From Rhodobacteraceae bacterium UBA1943 (GTDB lineage Bacteria; Pseudomonadota; Alphaproteobacteria; Rhodobacterales; Rhodobacteraceae), in contig DDEX01000063.1 of assembly GCA_002336845.1 (NCBI GenBank), positions 61,003 to 125,002 of the forward strand: a DNA stretch of 64,000 nucleotides, written 5' to 3'. The notes beneath the pieces are model-generated. The model was not told where the DNA came from. It did no database searches and saw only the letters and a program-made list of their open reading frames with translations. Below, piece after piece: positions 47,157 to 56,500 of this stretch. The position numbers and the translations under genes are program-made. The stretch's first letter is position 1. Each line of letters begins with the position of its first letter.

Positions 47157-48453
47157 GGGACGTTCCTTCGCCTGCGAAATTGCCTGTGCCCTCGCCATTG
47201 CCGCCCTGGCGGCCGCTGCCGCCCTCACGGGCCTGCGGCTGGCTGGAGAACTGCTGCTGTTGCTGGGACTGCCCGTCGCCCTGCTGCTGCGAGCCGGCGC
47301 TGCGGTCGGCAGGCGCAAGCTGGACGCTCACCTGATCGACGGCAAAGCCATGGCCGCGCAGTGCCTTGACGATGGCGTCCTGGTCGTCCTTGAGCTGGCG
47401 ATAGGCCTCGCCCGTCTCCACCTGCAGCGAGACGACGAGCTCCTCGCCCTGCAGCCGCAGCGTCGCCGTCACGAGGCCGAGCTCGATCGGGTGCATCTGG
47501 ATCTTCAGCGTGTTGACGACCTTGCCCGTCACCGCCGCTTCCGAATGACTGAGGCTGCCGGTGGAGCCGAGCGAGGCGGCCCAGTTCGGGTCCTGCGTGA
47601 TGGCGCTCGTCACGGCGCCCGCATTGCCGGTCTGCGCAAGGCCGATATAGCGGCGCGCATCGACCACGGTCACGGTCTCGCCCTTGGCTGCGTTGGGGCT
47701 GGCATCGCGCACGCTGGCGCGGTCGCCCGCGCCGGAAATGCTCATGTCGAGTTCGCGGCCCTTGCCGTCGGCGCGGATCAGCCGGAAGAGCTGGTCGGTC
47801 TCCGATTGCGGCTGGTCGCCAGCATCGGCTGCATCGGCGGACACCGCCGCGCCGGCCTTCGCGTTCTCGCCGCCCTCGGCCTTCGGGGCCTTGCCGCCGG
47901 CCTGCGCCTTGACACCCTCTACGTTGCCGGAAGCGGCCTTGGCGGCCGCGCCGTCGACGACGACCGCATGAGGAGTGGCGATCGGTGCCGCCAGCATCTC
48001 CAGGAGATTGCCGACATCCGTCGCCGTCTCCCCGGCATCGCCTTCACCTTCGATCTCGCCGTCGGCAGCATCATCGGCGTTCTGCGCTTTGCTCTCGCCG
48101 TGGTTCTTGCGATTGGCGCCCGCAAGCGCGGCAGCCCGCTCCTCGAAGGGCGTCTTGTCCTTCTTTGCGGCGTCGTTGCCGGCCTCGCTCAAGGCCTCCG
48201 CCAGCGCGGCCATGTCTCGCAGGCCGGTCTTGCGCGTTTCGCCAGCCTGCTCGGTCTCGGCCGCGCCACGCGTCGTCGCGGAAATCGAGATGCGCCCGCC
48301 CTTGCGGCCGCCCTCGCCTTCCCGGCCCTGCAGATTGGCGATCGTATGGGCGAAGTCACCCTTCTCGTCCGTGGCCTTGCCCTGCCCGGCCTTGCCCTTG
48401 GTGGGTGCCTGTCCCTGAAGGACGCTCGGTATGTTGCCGCCGATGGTGCTCAA
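47080..48453 (-). CDS. fliK: flagellar hook-length control protein FliK
   Basis: A 457-residue protein. The long N-terminal part is low-complexity (Ala/Glu/Lys-rich), as in FliK rulers; the C-terminal domain (MHPIELGLVTATLRLQGEELVVSLQ) is the diagnostic FliK block that switches export from hook to filament. A Gln/Ser/Gly-rich tail follows. In Sinorhizobium the gene has also been called motD. It overlaps motC by four bases and the transglycosylase by 77. Confidence 0.88.
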   Translation of the reverse strand: MSTIGGNIPSVLQGQAPTKGKAGQGKATDEKGDFAHTIANLQGREGEGGRKGGRISISATTRGAAETEQAGETRKTGLRDMAALAEALSEAGNDAAKKDKTPFEERAAALAGANRKNHGESKAQNADDAADGEIEGEGDAGETATDVGNLLEMLAAPIATPHAVVVDGAAAKAASGNVEGVKAQAGGKAPKAEGGENAKAGAAVSADAADAGDQPQSETDQLFRLIRADGKGRELDMSISGAGDRASVRDASPNAAKGETVTVVDARRYIGLAQTGNAGAVTSAITQDPNWAASLGSTGSLSHSEAAVTGKVVNTLKIQMHPIELGLVTATLRLQGEELVVSLQVETGEAYRQLKDDQDAIVKALRGHGFAVDQVSVQLAPADRSAGSQQQGDGQSQQQQQFSSQPQAREGGSGRQGGNGEGTGNFAGEGTSHEGNTSETAPGLSGGQPVRSGGVYL

Positions 48454-49781
48454 CTGCCTTCTCCTTTCAAGAGCGCGTCGATCTCGTCCAGCTTCGAACG
48501 GCCGCTCGACACGAAGGTGTCGAAGGCCGGGTCGATGCCCGCGTTCGCTTCCTGCTCTTTCTTTTTCGTCTCGGGCTCGGCGACCGCGACCGGTGCCTCC
48601 TCGGCGCCCGCGCGCGGGTCCATCGCCCTGTCGGCCATCTCGGCCTGGTTCAATCCTTCATAGGAGGGGTCCTTCCCCTCTGCCGGAAGGGCCGTTTCCG
48701 TTTCGGGAACAGCGGCCTGCGTCGCCCCGCCCTCGGGCACGCGCAACACTTCCTCGGCCACCGCGCGCGCCGCCGCCTTCAGGGCGCGGTCCTTGGCCGA
48801 AAGCTTGTCGTCCGGAATGGCCGCGATGGCTTGCATCGCCGAGGCGACGTCGGCCGACGGCACGGAAGCAAGCCCCGAATAGAGGTCCGCCAGCACCTTC
48901 GGAACGCTTTCGCCGTCTTCCGACAGCAGTTGCGCCCGCGTTGCGGCCAGCGTCGCGAGCTTGTTCTTGCCCGTGATGGCCGCAAGGCGTGCCATGCGCA
49001 GATAGACCTCACGCTGGCGAGGCACATCCATGAAGGAGAGAACCTCAAGGATATCCTCTTCCTTCAGCGCATCGAAATGATCGACGGCGAGCTTTACGAA
49101 CAGATCGGCGAACTGGCTGGCATAGGGCGAACGCAGATAGCGGCGCGCATAGCGGTTCGCATATTGCATGCTCTTTTCCGTCCAGCCGTTTTCGCCGGCG
49201 ATATAGATGGAGCGGCGCAGCGCCGCCTCCTCGACGATGGTGCCGGGCGCCACGAGCCTTGCCCAGTCGAAATAGGTCAGTGCCAGCGCGGGATCCTTGC
49301 GCAGCACCGAATTGGCCGAAACGAGCGCGAGATAGGGTCCGACGCGGGACCGCTTGTATTCCGGGAATATTTCGGCGAGCGACCGCACGCTCTGGGTGCC
49401 ACGGCCCGAGAGATAACCGCGCAGCGCATCGGTAAGGCGGGAATCGAAATGTCCGTCGACATCCTTGCGGATGAGAAGCTCCAGCGTCTGCGGATTGCCG
49501 CCGCTCATGGCATAGACGAGCGCGGCGTCCACATTGCGCGGATCGTCGAAGATCGCGGATTCGGCCGTGCGGAGCCTTTCGTCGATGGTGGAAAGCAGAA
49601 AACGCTGCATCTCCATCGCCGAATGATCACCGAGTGCCACGGTGTCCTGCACATATTGCAGCGAGCGGATCATCTTATACGGCGCAAGGTCGTCGGGGTT
49701 TTGCGCACGCAAAGGCGCGCCGGCGCAGAGCGCCGTGCCAAGAACCGTACCCGTCAGGAAGAGGCGCCGCAGGAGACCCAT
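48450..49781 (-). CDS. motC: motility protein MotC
   Basis: A 443-residue periplasmic protein with a signal peptide (MGLLRRLFLTGTVLGTALCAGAPLRAQ). MotC is special to rhizobia, where it is needed for flagellar rotation and joins MotB. Conserved blocks are PYKMIRSLQYVQDTVALGDH and PRNVDAALVYAMSGGNP. Repeating helical pairs span residues 60-310 and the C-terminus is acidic and disordered. It lies three bases after motB and overlaps fliK by four. Confidence 0.92.
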   Translation of the reverse strand: MGLLRRLFLTGTVLGTALCAGAPLRAQNPDDLAPYKMIRSLQYVQDTVALGDHSAMEMQRFLLSTIDERLRTAESAIFDDPRNVDAALVYAMSGGNPQTLELLIRKDVDGHFDSRLTDALRGYLSGRGTQSVRSLAEIFPEYKRSRVGPYLALVSANSVLRKDPALALTYFDWARLVAPGTIVEEAALRRSIYIAGENGWTEKSMQYANRYARRYLRSPYASQFADLFVKLAVDHFDALKEEDILEVLSFMDVPRQREVYLRMARLAAITGKNKLATLAATRAQLLSEDGESVPKVLADLYSGLASVPSADVASAMQAIAAIPDDKLSAKDRALKAAARAVAEEVLRVPEGGATQAAVPETETALPAEGKDPSYEGLNQAEMADRAMDPRAGAEEAPVAVAEPETKKKEQEANAGIDPAFDTFVSSGRSKLDEIDALLKGEGS

Positions 49782-49784
49782 CGA

Positions 49785-50999
49785 TCAGCCGCCCTCAGCC
49801 TGGATGAGGATTTCGATGCGGCGGTTGGCGTCGGCCATCGGATCGTTGGCGATCTTGAGACGGCGATCGGCAAAGCCGGAGACCTGGCTCACGCGCTTTT
49901 CCTCGAGCCCGCCGCGCACCAGCATATAATAGGCGCTCTGCGCGCGGTCCATGGAAAGGCGCCAGTTGTCGTTTTTGCCGCCGGCGAAAGGCCGGCCGTC
50001 CGTATGGCCGCGGATGGCGATGGCGCCGTTGCGGCCTTCGAGGATCTTGCCGATCTTCTCCATGGCCAGCACCATCTCGCGCTTGGGCAGCGCCGAGCCG
50101 ACATTGAACATGGGCGTGTCCATCTGGTCCGTGAGGCTGACGAGCAGCCCCCCTTCGGCGGGCGTCACGCTGAGGCCTTCGGCCAGCTTGCCGAGCGTGC
50201 CGATCTCTTTGGTGATCTGCGCCTTCAACTCCGTGGCATCCGCCTCTTCCTTGGCCTTGGCCGTCTCGGCGACCTTCTCCGCCTCGGCTTTCTCCGCCTC
50301 GGTTTTCTCGGACTCTGCCTTTTCGGCCTCCTCCTTGGCGAGCGCTTCCTGCACGGTCTTGTCGCTGGCGACGGCGACCTGCTGGCTGGTCTTGCCCTCG
50401 CTGCCAGCTTCGGTGGCTTCGGAGATTTGCACCTGCTGCGTCCAGAAGTCCGGATCGAACGGGTCGCGGTAAGCTTCGCCGCCATTGGCGCCGGTGGCCG
50501 GGCCGGAATTGGCCGCACCGCCCTCGCCCTTGGCGCTCACATTCGCCTGCTGGCCAACTTCCTGCGCAATCTCGGAGAGCACCGAATAGGGGTTCTCGAA
50601 GAAGTTCGCCTCGGAATACTGCGTCTCCTCGCCGGCCGAGGTGCTTTCGTCCTTGCCGTTCTCGGCGCCGTTGCCAGCGGCCTGCTTCTGGCCCTGTTCC
50701 TTGGACTTGTCCTGCGTCGCCTCGCCTTCCGCGCTGTTGGCGGGCTTCTTGACAGACTTGTCGGCCGGCTTGTCGTCGGTCAGCTTGATCGGATTGAAAT
50801 AGGAGGCGACGGAGGCCTTCGTCTCTTCGTTGGCGGCGTTGACGAGCCACATGACGAGGAAGAACGCCATCATCGCCGTCATGAAGTCGGCATAGGCGAT
50901 CTTCCAGGCGGCCGAATGGTGATCGCCGTCGTGATCGCCATGGCGCTTGACGATGATGATCTCGTTCTTGCCGTGGTGGTGATTTTCGCCTTCGCTCAT
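49785..50999 (-). CDS. motB: stator protein MotB
   Basis: A 404-residue stator. The N-terminal membrane segment WKIAYADFMTAMMAFFLVMWLVN contains the proton-binding Asp. The OmpA-type peptidoglycan domain (IAIRGHTDGRPF, NWRLSMDRAQSAYYMLVRGG) is at the C-terminus. Between them is a long linker of about 200 residues with low-complexity Glu/Ala/Lys repeats, longer than in enteric MotB. motA is not in the window. It overlaps the upstream gene by four bases. Confidence 0.94.
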   Translation of the reverse strand: MSEGENHHHGKNEIIIVKRHGDHDGDHHSAAWKIAYADFMTAMMAFFLVMWLVNAANEETKASVASYFNPIKLTDDKPADKSVKKPANSAEGEATQDKSKEQGQKQAAGNGAENGKDESTSAGEETQYSEANFFENPYSVLSEIAQEVGQQANVSAKGEGGAANSGPATGANGGEAYRDPFDPDFWTQQVQISEATEAGSEGKTSQQVAVASDKTVQEALAKEEAEKAESEKTEAEKAEAEKVAETAKAKEEADATELKAQITKEIGTLGKLAEGLSVTPAEGGLLVSLTDQMDTPMFNVGSALPKREMVLAMEKIGKILEGRNGAIAIRGHTDGRPFAGGKNDNWRLSMDRAQSAYYMLVRGGLEEKRVSQVSGFADRRLKIANDPMADANRRIEILIQAEGG

Positions 51000-51649
51000 G
51001 CAAGCACCTTGCGTACGGTGTCAGCCCAGGCCGCCATCCGTGTTACCAGGACGGTGTCGCCATACTCCACCGTCAGATCGACATCCTGCGTTTCGACGTG
51101 CCGGAAAACCGGCGCCGGTTCCTCGAAACGCGCTTTCAACTGCTCGAAGAGGTTTGCCGGCCCCTTTACCGTAAGCGTCACGCCTTCGCCGTCCTGAAGA
51201 CCCTCGGTTATCACGCGGGCAAGATCCGCGACCGCGCCCTTGGCCAGCACCTCGTTCATGACAGGCGCCAGCACCTGAGCGGCCTGAGCGGCGACGACAT
51301 CGGAAACCTCGCCCATCAGGATCGAGAACCGCTCGGCGAGCGCCTGCGCATATTCCTGCTCGTAGCGCGCCTTCAGCGCGTCGAGTTCGGCCTTGTGTTC
51401 GTCCTTCAGCGCGGTCATCGCCGCTTCGTGCTTCGCAACGAGCTCGGCCTCGGCGTCCGCCCGGCCATCCGCGAAGGCGGTGGCCCGTTCGGCTTCCACG
51501 TCCACGGGCGGTAAAGCGAGCGGCATCGTGAAAGCCTCGGCAGCCGCGCCGGTCTCCTCCTGCGCGAAACTCGGCGGCTGAAAGGTGGGAGCCGCCGCGC
51601 GGGGCGGCGTGCCGAAATCCTTCAGGTAGCGGGCAAGTTGCGCACTCAC
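50996..51649 (-). CDS. FliH-like coiled-coil protein upstream of motB
   Basis: A 217-residue protein with a GTG start at 51649, chosen because GGGAGAAGG precedes it and the family begins near SAQLARYLKDFG. Residues 60-115 form a coiled coil (LVAKHEAAMTALKDEHKAELDALK) and the C-terminal half (GEGVTLTVKGPANLFEQLK) resembles FliH/SctL, which hold the export ATPase. It is fused by a four-base overlap to motB. Similarity is modest, so a motor accessory role is possible too. Confidence 0.55.
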   Translation of the reverse strand: MSAQLARYLKDFGTPPRAAAPTFQPPSFAQEETGAAAEAFTMPLALPPVDVEAERATAFADGRADAEAELVAKHEAAMTALKDEHKAELDALKARYEQEYAQALAERFSILMGEVSDVVAAQAAQVLAPVMNEVLAKGAVADLARVITEGLQDGEGVTLTVKGPANLFEQLKARFEEPAPVFRHVETQDVDLTVEYGDTVLVTRMAAWADTVRKVLA

Positions 51650-51959
51650 GCGCCTTCTCCCTGCATCTCGTGCCGGGCAAACGCCGACGAGGTCCGCCGT
51701 CTTGGCCGCGGACCACATGAACGCTCGCTCTCGAAAACACTGGAACCTGACAACACCGCTGACCTGTCTCCCCGGACACAGCGCCTTCCGGAAGGCGAAA
51801 GGCACACAATCTTCCTGATCGTGCCATCGAATCTAGGGGTTCAAACTTGTGCGAGGATGAAGATGAAGGGTGTTGGGCCGCGCCAGGGCAAATCGCGCGG
51901 CCCAACCGCCCGTCCCGGCCGATGACCAACGGCCGGGCGGTTTGGAAAGCCTCTTCGCC
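51650..51959. other. gap with two large hairpins at the flagellin 3' side
   Basis: No gene is recognised. Two strong inverted repeats, TTGGGCCGCG../CGCGGCCCAA (51872-51904) and CCGCCCGTCCCGGCC../GGCCGGGCGG (51907-51941), lie just after the flagellin stop and probably end its transcript, although there is no T-run. Confidence 0.5.
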
Positions 51960-52919
51960 TTACTGGCGGAAGAGCTGGAGGATGTTCTCGGCGCTCGAAT
52001 TGGCGATCGAGAGCGACTGGATGCCGAGCTGCTGCTGGGTCTGCAGCGCCTTCAGGCGGGTCGATTCCTCGTTCATGTCGGCGTCGACCAGACGGCCGAT
52101 GCCCTTGTCGATCACGTCGCCGAGCGTCGCCACGAAGCTTTCCTGCATCTCGATGCGCGTGGTGATGGCGCCGAGCGTGGAAGCGGCGTTCGTCAGTTCC
52201 TTGAGGATGAAGTCCGTGACGCTGATCATCGCGTCCAACGTGGCGTAGTCGGTGCTGTTGTCTATCGCGATCTCGTCGCCCGTCGCTCCGCCGCCCATAT
52301 CGATCAGGTAGTAGTCACCCGTTACGGCCGGATCGCTCGTATGCAGCGAGGCATCCACGGACATCGTCAGGTAGCCGCGGTCCGGATCCTCGATGTCGAT
52401 CAGCACGGAATTCGCGGTATCGAAGTCGAGCGTCGCGACCTTGACGTTGCCGTCGGCGCTGCGCACGAAGGAGGCGACGACGGATTTGACGCCGAGCGGA
52501 TCCAGTCCCGTATTATAAAGCCAGTTTTCGCCGGAGAAGGATGCCGACTGAGCGGCCGAGACGAGCTGGTTCTTCAGTTCCTTGATTTCATCGTTGATCT
52601 TGGTCTTGTCGACACCCGGCTCGCGCGCGGCGACGAGCTTGGCCTTGATCTCGCTCATCACGTCGATGACGTTTTCCAGCGACGTATAGGCGGTGTCGAC
52701 CTTCGCGGCGCCGAGGCCGAGCGCGTCGGCGACGGTCGAGATCGCGCGGTTGTCCGAGCGCATGGTCGTGGCGATCGACCAGTAGGCGGCGTTGTCGGCT
52801 GCGGTTTCGACGCGAAGGCCGGAGGAGACGCGCGCTTGCGTCGTTTCGAGACCATTGTCGATGGAACGGAGGGTCTGCAGCGCGGCCATGGCCGCGGAGT
52901 TGGTCAGGATGCTGGTCAT
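51960..52919 (-). CDS. flagellin
   Basis: A 319-residue rhizobial flagellin. The N-terminus MTSILTNSAAMAALQTLRSI and the YWSIATTMRSDNRAIS block, and the C-terminus ADMNEESTRLKALQTQQQLG with SAENILQLFRQ, are the conserved D0/D1 parts; the middle is variable. It is exported through the flagellar system and builds the filament. The ATG at 52919 is chosen by this N-terminus; longer frames add unrelated sequence. An upstream TTAA-N7-TTAAC site lies 145 bases away. Confidence 0.95.
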   Translation of the reverse strand: MTSILTNSAAMAALQTLRSIDNGLETTQARVSSGLRVETAADNAAYWSIATTMRSDNRAISTVADALGLGAAKVDTAYTSLENVIDVMSEIKAKLVAAREPGVDKTKINDEIKELKNQLVSAAQSASFSGENWLYNTGLDPLGVKSVVASFVRSADGNVKVATLDFDTANSVLIDIEDPDRGYLTMSVDASLHTSDPAVTGDYYLIDMGGGATGDEIAIDNSTDYATLDAMISVTDFILKELTNAASTLGAITTRIEMQESFVATLGDVIDKGIGRLVDADMNEESTRLKALQTQQQLGIQSLSIANSSAENILQLFRQ

Positions 52920-53590
52920 TTTACTTACCCTGGAAGGTGTGTCGGGGGACATGCCGGAGTAAGCGGGAGACCGGTAACGAGGAGAGCGCTTCATGCTTGC
53001 GGCGCCACCCGTTTGCCCTGGGCGCCGATCCATCGTTCTTAATGAAGAGTTAACGTCGAATGGTTAACAAATGGTTAACACCATTAAGGAAGCGTAAAGG
53101 AAAATGAAGATTCCGTATATTTTTCATGGCCAGATCTGAGGGGGGCACACCACCGGACGCTGCAACCGGCAAGGCCGCCTTTGAAATACAACCGGGGAAT
53201 TGGATATTAACCTAAAATTAAAAGTTGCCGATTTAGAAATGGTTCCGGTCGAAAGGACTATCCGTGGCGATATGCAGCCGGAAAGCGGATCGTTCCGAAA
53301 CAGCACAGCCAATGTAGGCATTGTGCGACCAATGGCGTAGGGATCGGGGCCGTCCAAGGCTCCGCGCATGATGCCCTTCCAATGCGCTGGCTCGTTCGAG
53401 CCATGTTCCATGAAAACATCGTTACGTCCGTCTGGACGCCCGAATTGCGCAATCAATGCCGGGCCCGAGCGGATCTCGAACACTGAAGCAAGCGCAGGAC
53501 GCGCCGGGTAGACAGCAGAGGATCGTGCCGATCCTTGCCAGCCCGCGGGGACCTGACGTCTGCCGTCAGCCAACCATCAAGGGCGCGTTC
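52920..53590. promoter_or_regulatory. divergent promoter region between flagellin and repeat-protein gene
   Basis: About 670 bases without a credible gene; a 149-codon frame on the minus strand has no family signature. It contains AT-rich blocks at 53035-53130 and 53190-53245, a CtrA-like site and a second weaker one. The AAGGG ribosome-binding site of the repeat-protein gene is at its right end. Confidence 0.5.
53064..53079. promoter_or_regulatory. CtrA-type site upstream of flagellin
   Basis: TTAA CAAATGG TTAAC is an exact match to the TTAA-N7-TTAAC form of the CtrA box. A further GTTAAC is 15 bases away. A related TTAA CCTAAAA TTAAA lies at 53207-53222, on the repeat-gene side. Confidence 0.55.
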
Positions 53591-56500
53591 ATGACTTCAA
53601 TCGTTACGAATCTCACTGTCACCCAGATCCGCAGCCTTTCGAGCACTGCGATCCAGGCGCTGAATACCGAGGACATGGCCGCGCTGAGCAAAGCCCAGCT
53701 TGCGGCCTTCAGCTCCACGCAGCTCAACGCTTTCTCCTCCACGAACATCGCGGCGTTGGATTCGACCCAGCTCGGCGCAATCTCGGTCGGCGCAATCGCG
53801 GGTCTCGACCCCGACCTGCTCGCCGCCGTGGATTCGGGCCGCATCTCCGGCCTGACCGCAAAGCAGGTTGGCGCGCTCACCTCCGGACAGGTTGCCGGCC
53901 TCAAGACCGACCACATCAGCGCGCTGACCAGCACGCAGATCGCAGCCCTCGGCTTCGACGCCTTCACGACCATCGATTCCGATGAACTGAAGCTCTTCAC
54001 CTCCGAAGAAATCGGCGCGATCAGCGTCCGTTCCATCGGCGGCCTCGACGGCGGCGCGCTGGCGGGCCTCGATTCCGACCAGCTGCGCGCCCTTACTGCC
54101 AAACAGGTCGCAGCGCTTTCCACCGACCACCTTGCCGGTCTCGACAGCACCCAGTTCGGCTCGCTGAAGAGCGACCAGATCGTCGCACTCACCGCCAAGC
54201 AGCTGGCCGGCTTCGACGTCTCCAAGCTCAGCACCGATCAGGTCGCCGTTCTCACCGCAAAGCAGCTGACGGCGCTCACCTCGGATCAGGTCGCCGCCTT
54301 CAGCACCGACCAGCTCCAGGCCCTGACCAGCACGCAGACCAAGGCGCTCGGCGCTTCCGCTCTCGGTACCCTTGACGCCGACGAACTGAAGCTCTTCACC
54401 TCTGACGAGATCGCCTCCATCAGCGACAAGGCCATCTCCGGTCTCGCCACCGATGCCCTGACGAAGCTAGACTCAGATCAGGTCAAGGCCCTCACCGCCA
54501 AGCAGCTGACGGCTCTGTCCTCCGCTCACATCAACAGCCTGACGTCCGACCAGACCAAGGCCCTGAAGAGCGACCAGATCGTCGCCCTGACGGCAAAGCA
54601 GCTGGCTGGCCTCAACATCGCCGACCTCGACACGGCTCAGGTCGCTGTCCTGACGGCCAAGCAGATCACGGCGCTCACCACCGACCAGATCGCCGCCCTT
54701 GGCAGCGACCAGGTGGAAGCCCTGACCAGCACGCAGGTCAAGTCGCTCTCCGCGGCTGCCCTCGCTACGATCGACGCCGACGAGCTGAAGCTGTTCTCCT
54801 CCGACGAGATCGCTTCCATCAGCGACAAGGCCATCGCCGGCCTCGCCACCGACGCCCTGACGAAGCTCGACTCGGATCAGATCAAGGCTCTCACTGCAAA
54901 GCAGATCGCCGCCCTGTCTTCTGACCATGTCAGCAACCTGACCTCCGACCAGACGAAGGCCCTGAAGAGCGACCAGATCGTCGCCCTGACGACCAAGCAG
55001 CTGGCCGGTCTCAACATCGCAGACCTCGACACGGCTCAGGTAGCGGTTCTGACGGCTAAGCAGATCACGGCTCTGACGACGACCCAGCTCGCTGCGCTCG
55101 ACTCCAGCCAGGTGGAAGCCCTGACCAGCACGCAGGTCAAGTCCCTCTCGGCTGCCGCTCTTGCAACGATCGACGCCGACGAGCTGAAGCTGTTCTCCTC
55201 CGACGAGATCGCCTCCATCAGCGACAAGGCCATTTCCGGACTTGCCAACGATGCCCTGACGAAGCTCGACTCCGACCAGATCAAGGCTCTCACCGCAAAG
55301 CAGATCGCAGCCCTGTCCTCTGACCATGTCAGCAGCCTGACCTCCGACCAGACCAAGGCTCTGAAGAGCGACCAGATCGTCGCCCTCACCGCCAAGCAGC
55401 TGGCCGGCCTCAACATCGCTGACCTCGACACGGCTCAGGTTGCGGTTCTGACCGCAAAGCAGATCACCACCCTGACGACGACGCAGCTCGCTGCGCTCGA
55501 CTCCAGCCAGGTGGAAGCCCTGACCAGCACGCAGGTCAAGTCGCTCTCCGCGGCTGCCCTCGCTACGATCGACGCCGACGAGCTGAAGCTGTTCTCCTCC
55601 GACGAGATCGCCTCCATCAGCGACAAGGCCATGTCGGGCCTCGCCACCGACGCCCTGACGAAGCTCGACTCGGATCAGATCAAGGCTCTCACTGCAAAGC
55701 AGCTGGCGGCTCTGACGTCTGAGCACATGAACAGCCTGACCTCCGACCAGACCAAGGCCCTGAAGAGCGACCAGATCGTCGCCCTGACGGCAAAGCAGCT
55801 GGCCGGCCTCAACATCGCCGACCTCGACACGGCCCAGGTCGCTGTCCTGACGGCGAAGCAGATCACGACGCTGACCACCGACCAGCTCGCTGCGCTCGAC
55901 TCCAGCCAGGTGGAAGCCCTGACCAGCACGCAGGTCAAGTCGCTCTCCGCGGCTGCCCTCGCCACGATCGACGCCGACGAACTGAAGCTGTTCTCCTCCG
56001 ACGAGATCGCCTCCATCAGCGACAAGGCCATGTCGGGCCTCGCCACCGATGCCCTGACGAAGCTCGACTCGGATCAGATCAAGGCCCTCACTGCAAAGCA
56101 GCTGACGGCTCTGACGTCTGAGCACATGAACAGCCTGACCTCCGACCAGACCAAGGCTCTGAAGAGCGACCAGATCGTCGCCCTGACGGCCAAGCAGCTG
56201 GCCGGCCTCAACATCGCTGACCTCGACACGGCCCAGGTCGCTGTCCTGACGGCGAAGCAGATCACGGCTCTCACCACCGACCAGATCGCAGCCCTTGGCA
56301 GCGACCAGGTGGAAGCTCTGACCAGCACGCAGGTTCAGGCGCTCTCCTCTGCGGCCCTCGCCACGATCGACGCCGACGAACTGAAGCTGTTCTCCTCGAC
56401 CGAGATCGCTTCCATCAGCGACAAGGCCATCGCCGGCCTTGCCAACGATGCTTTGACCAAGCTCGACTCGGATCAGATCAAGGCTCTGACTGCAAAGCAG

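Noticed and set aside
47985..51197. 1070-codon plus-strand open frame across fliK, motC and motB
   Set aside because: It is antisense to three firmly identified genes and is rich in Arg, as expected for a shadow frame in high-GC DNA.
53124..53573. 149-codon minus-strand open frame in the flagellin promoter region
   Set aside because: No family similarity and it covers AT-rich regulatory sequence.
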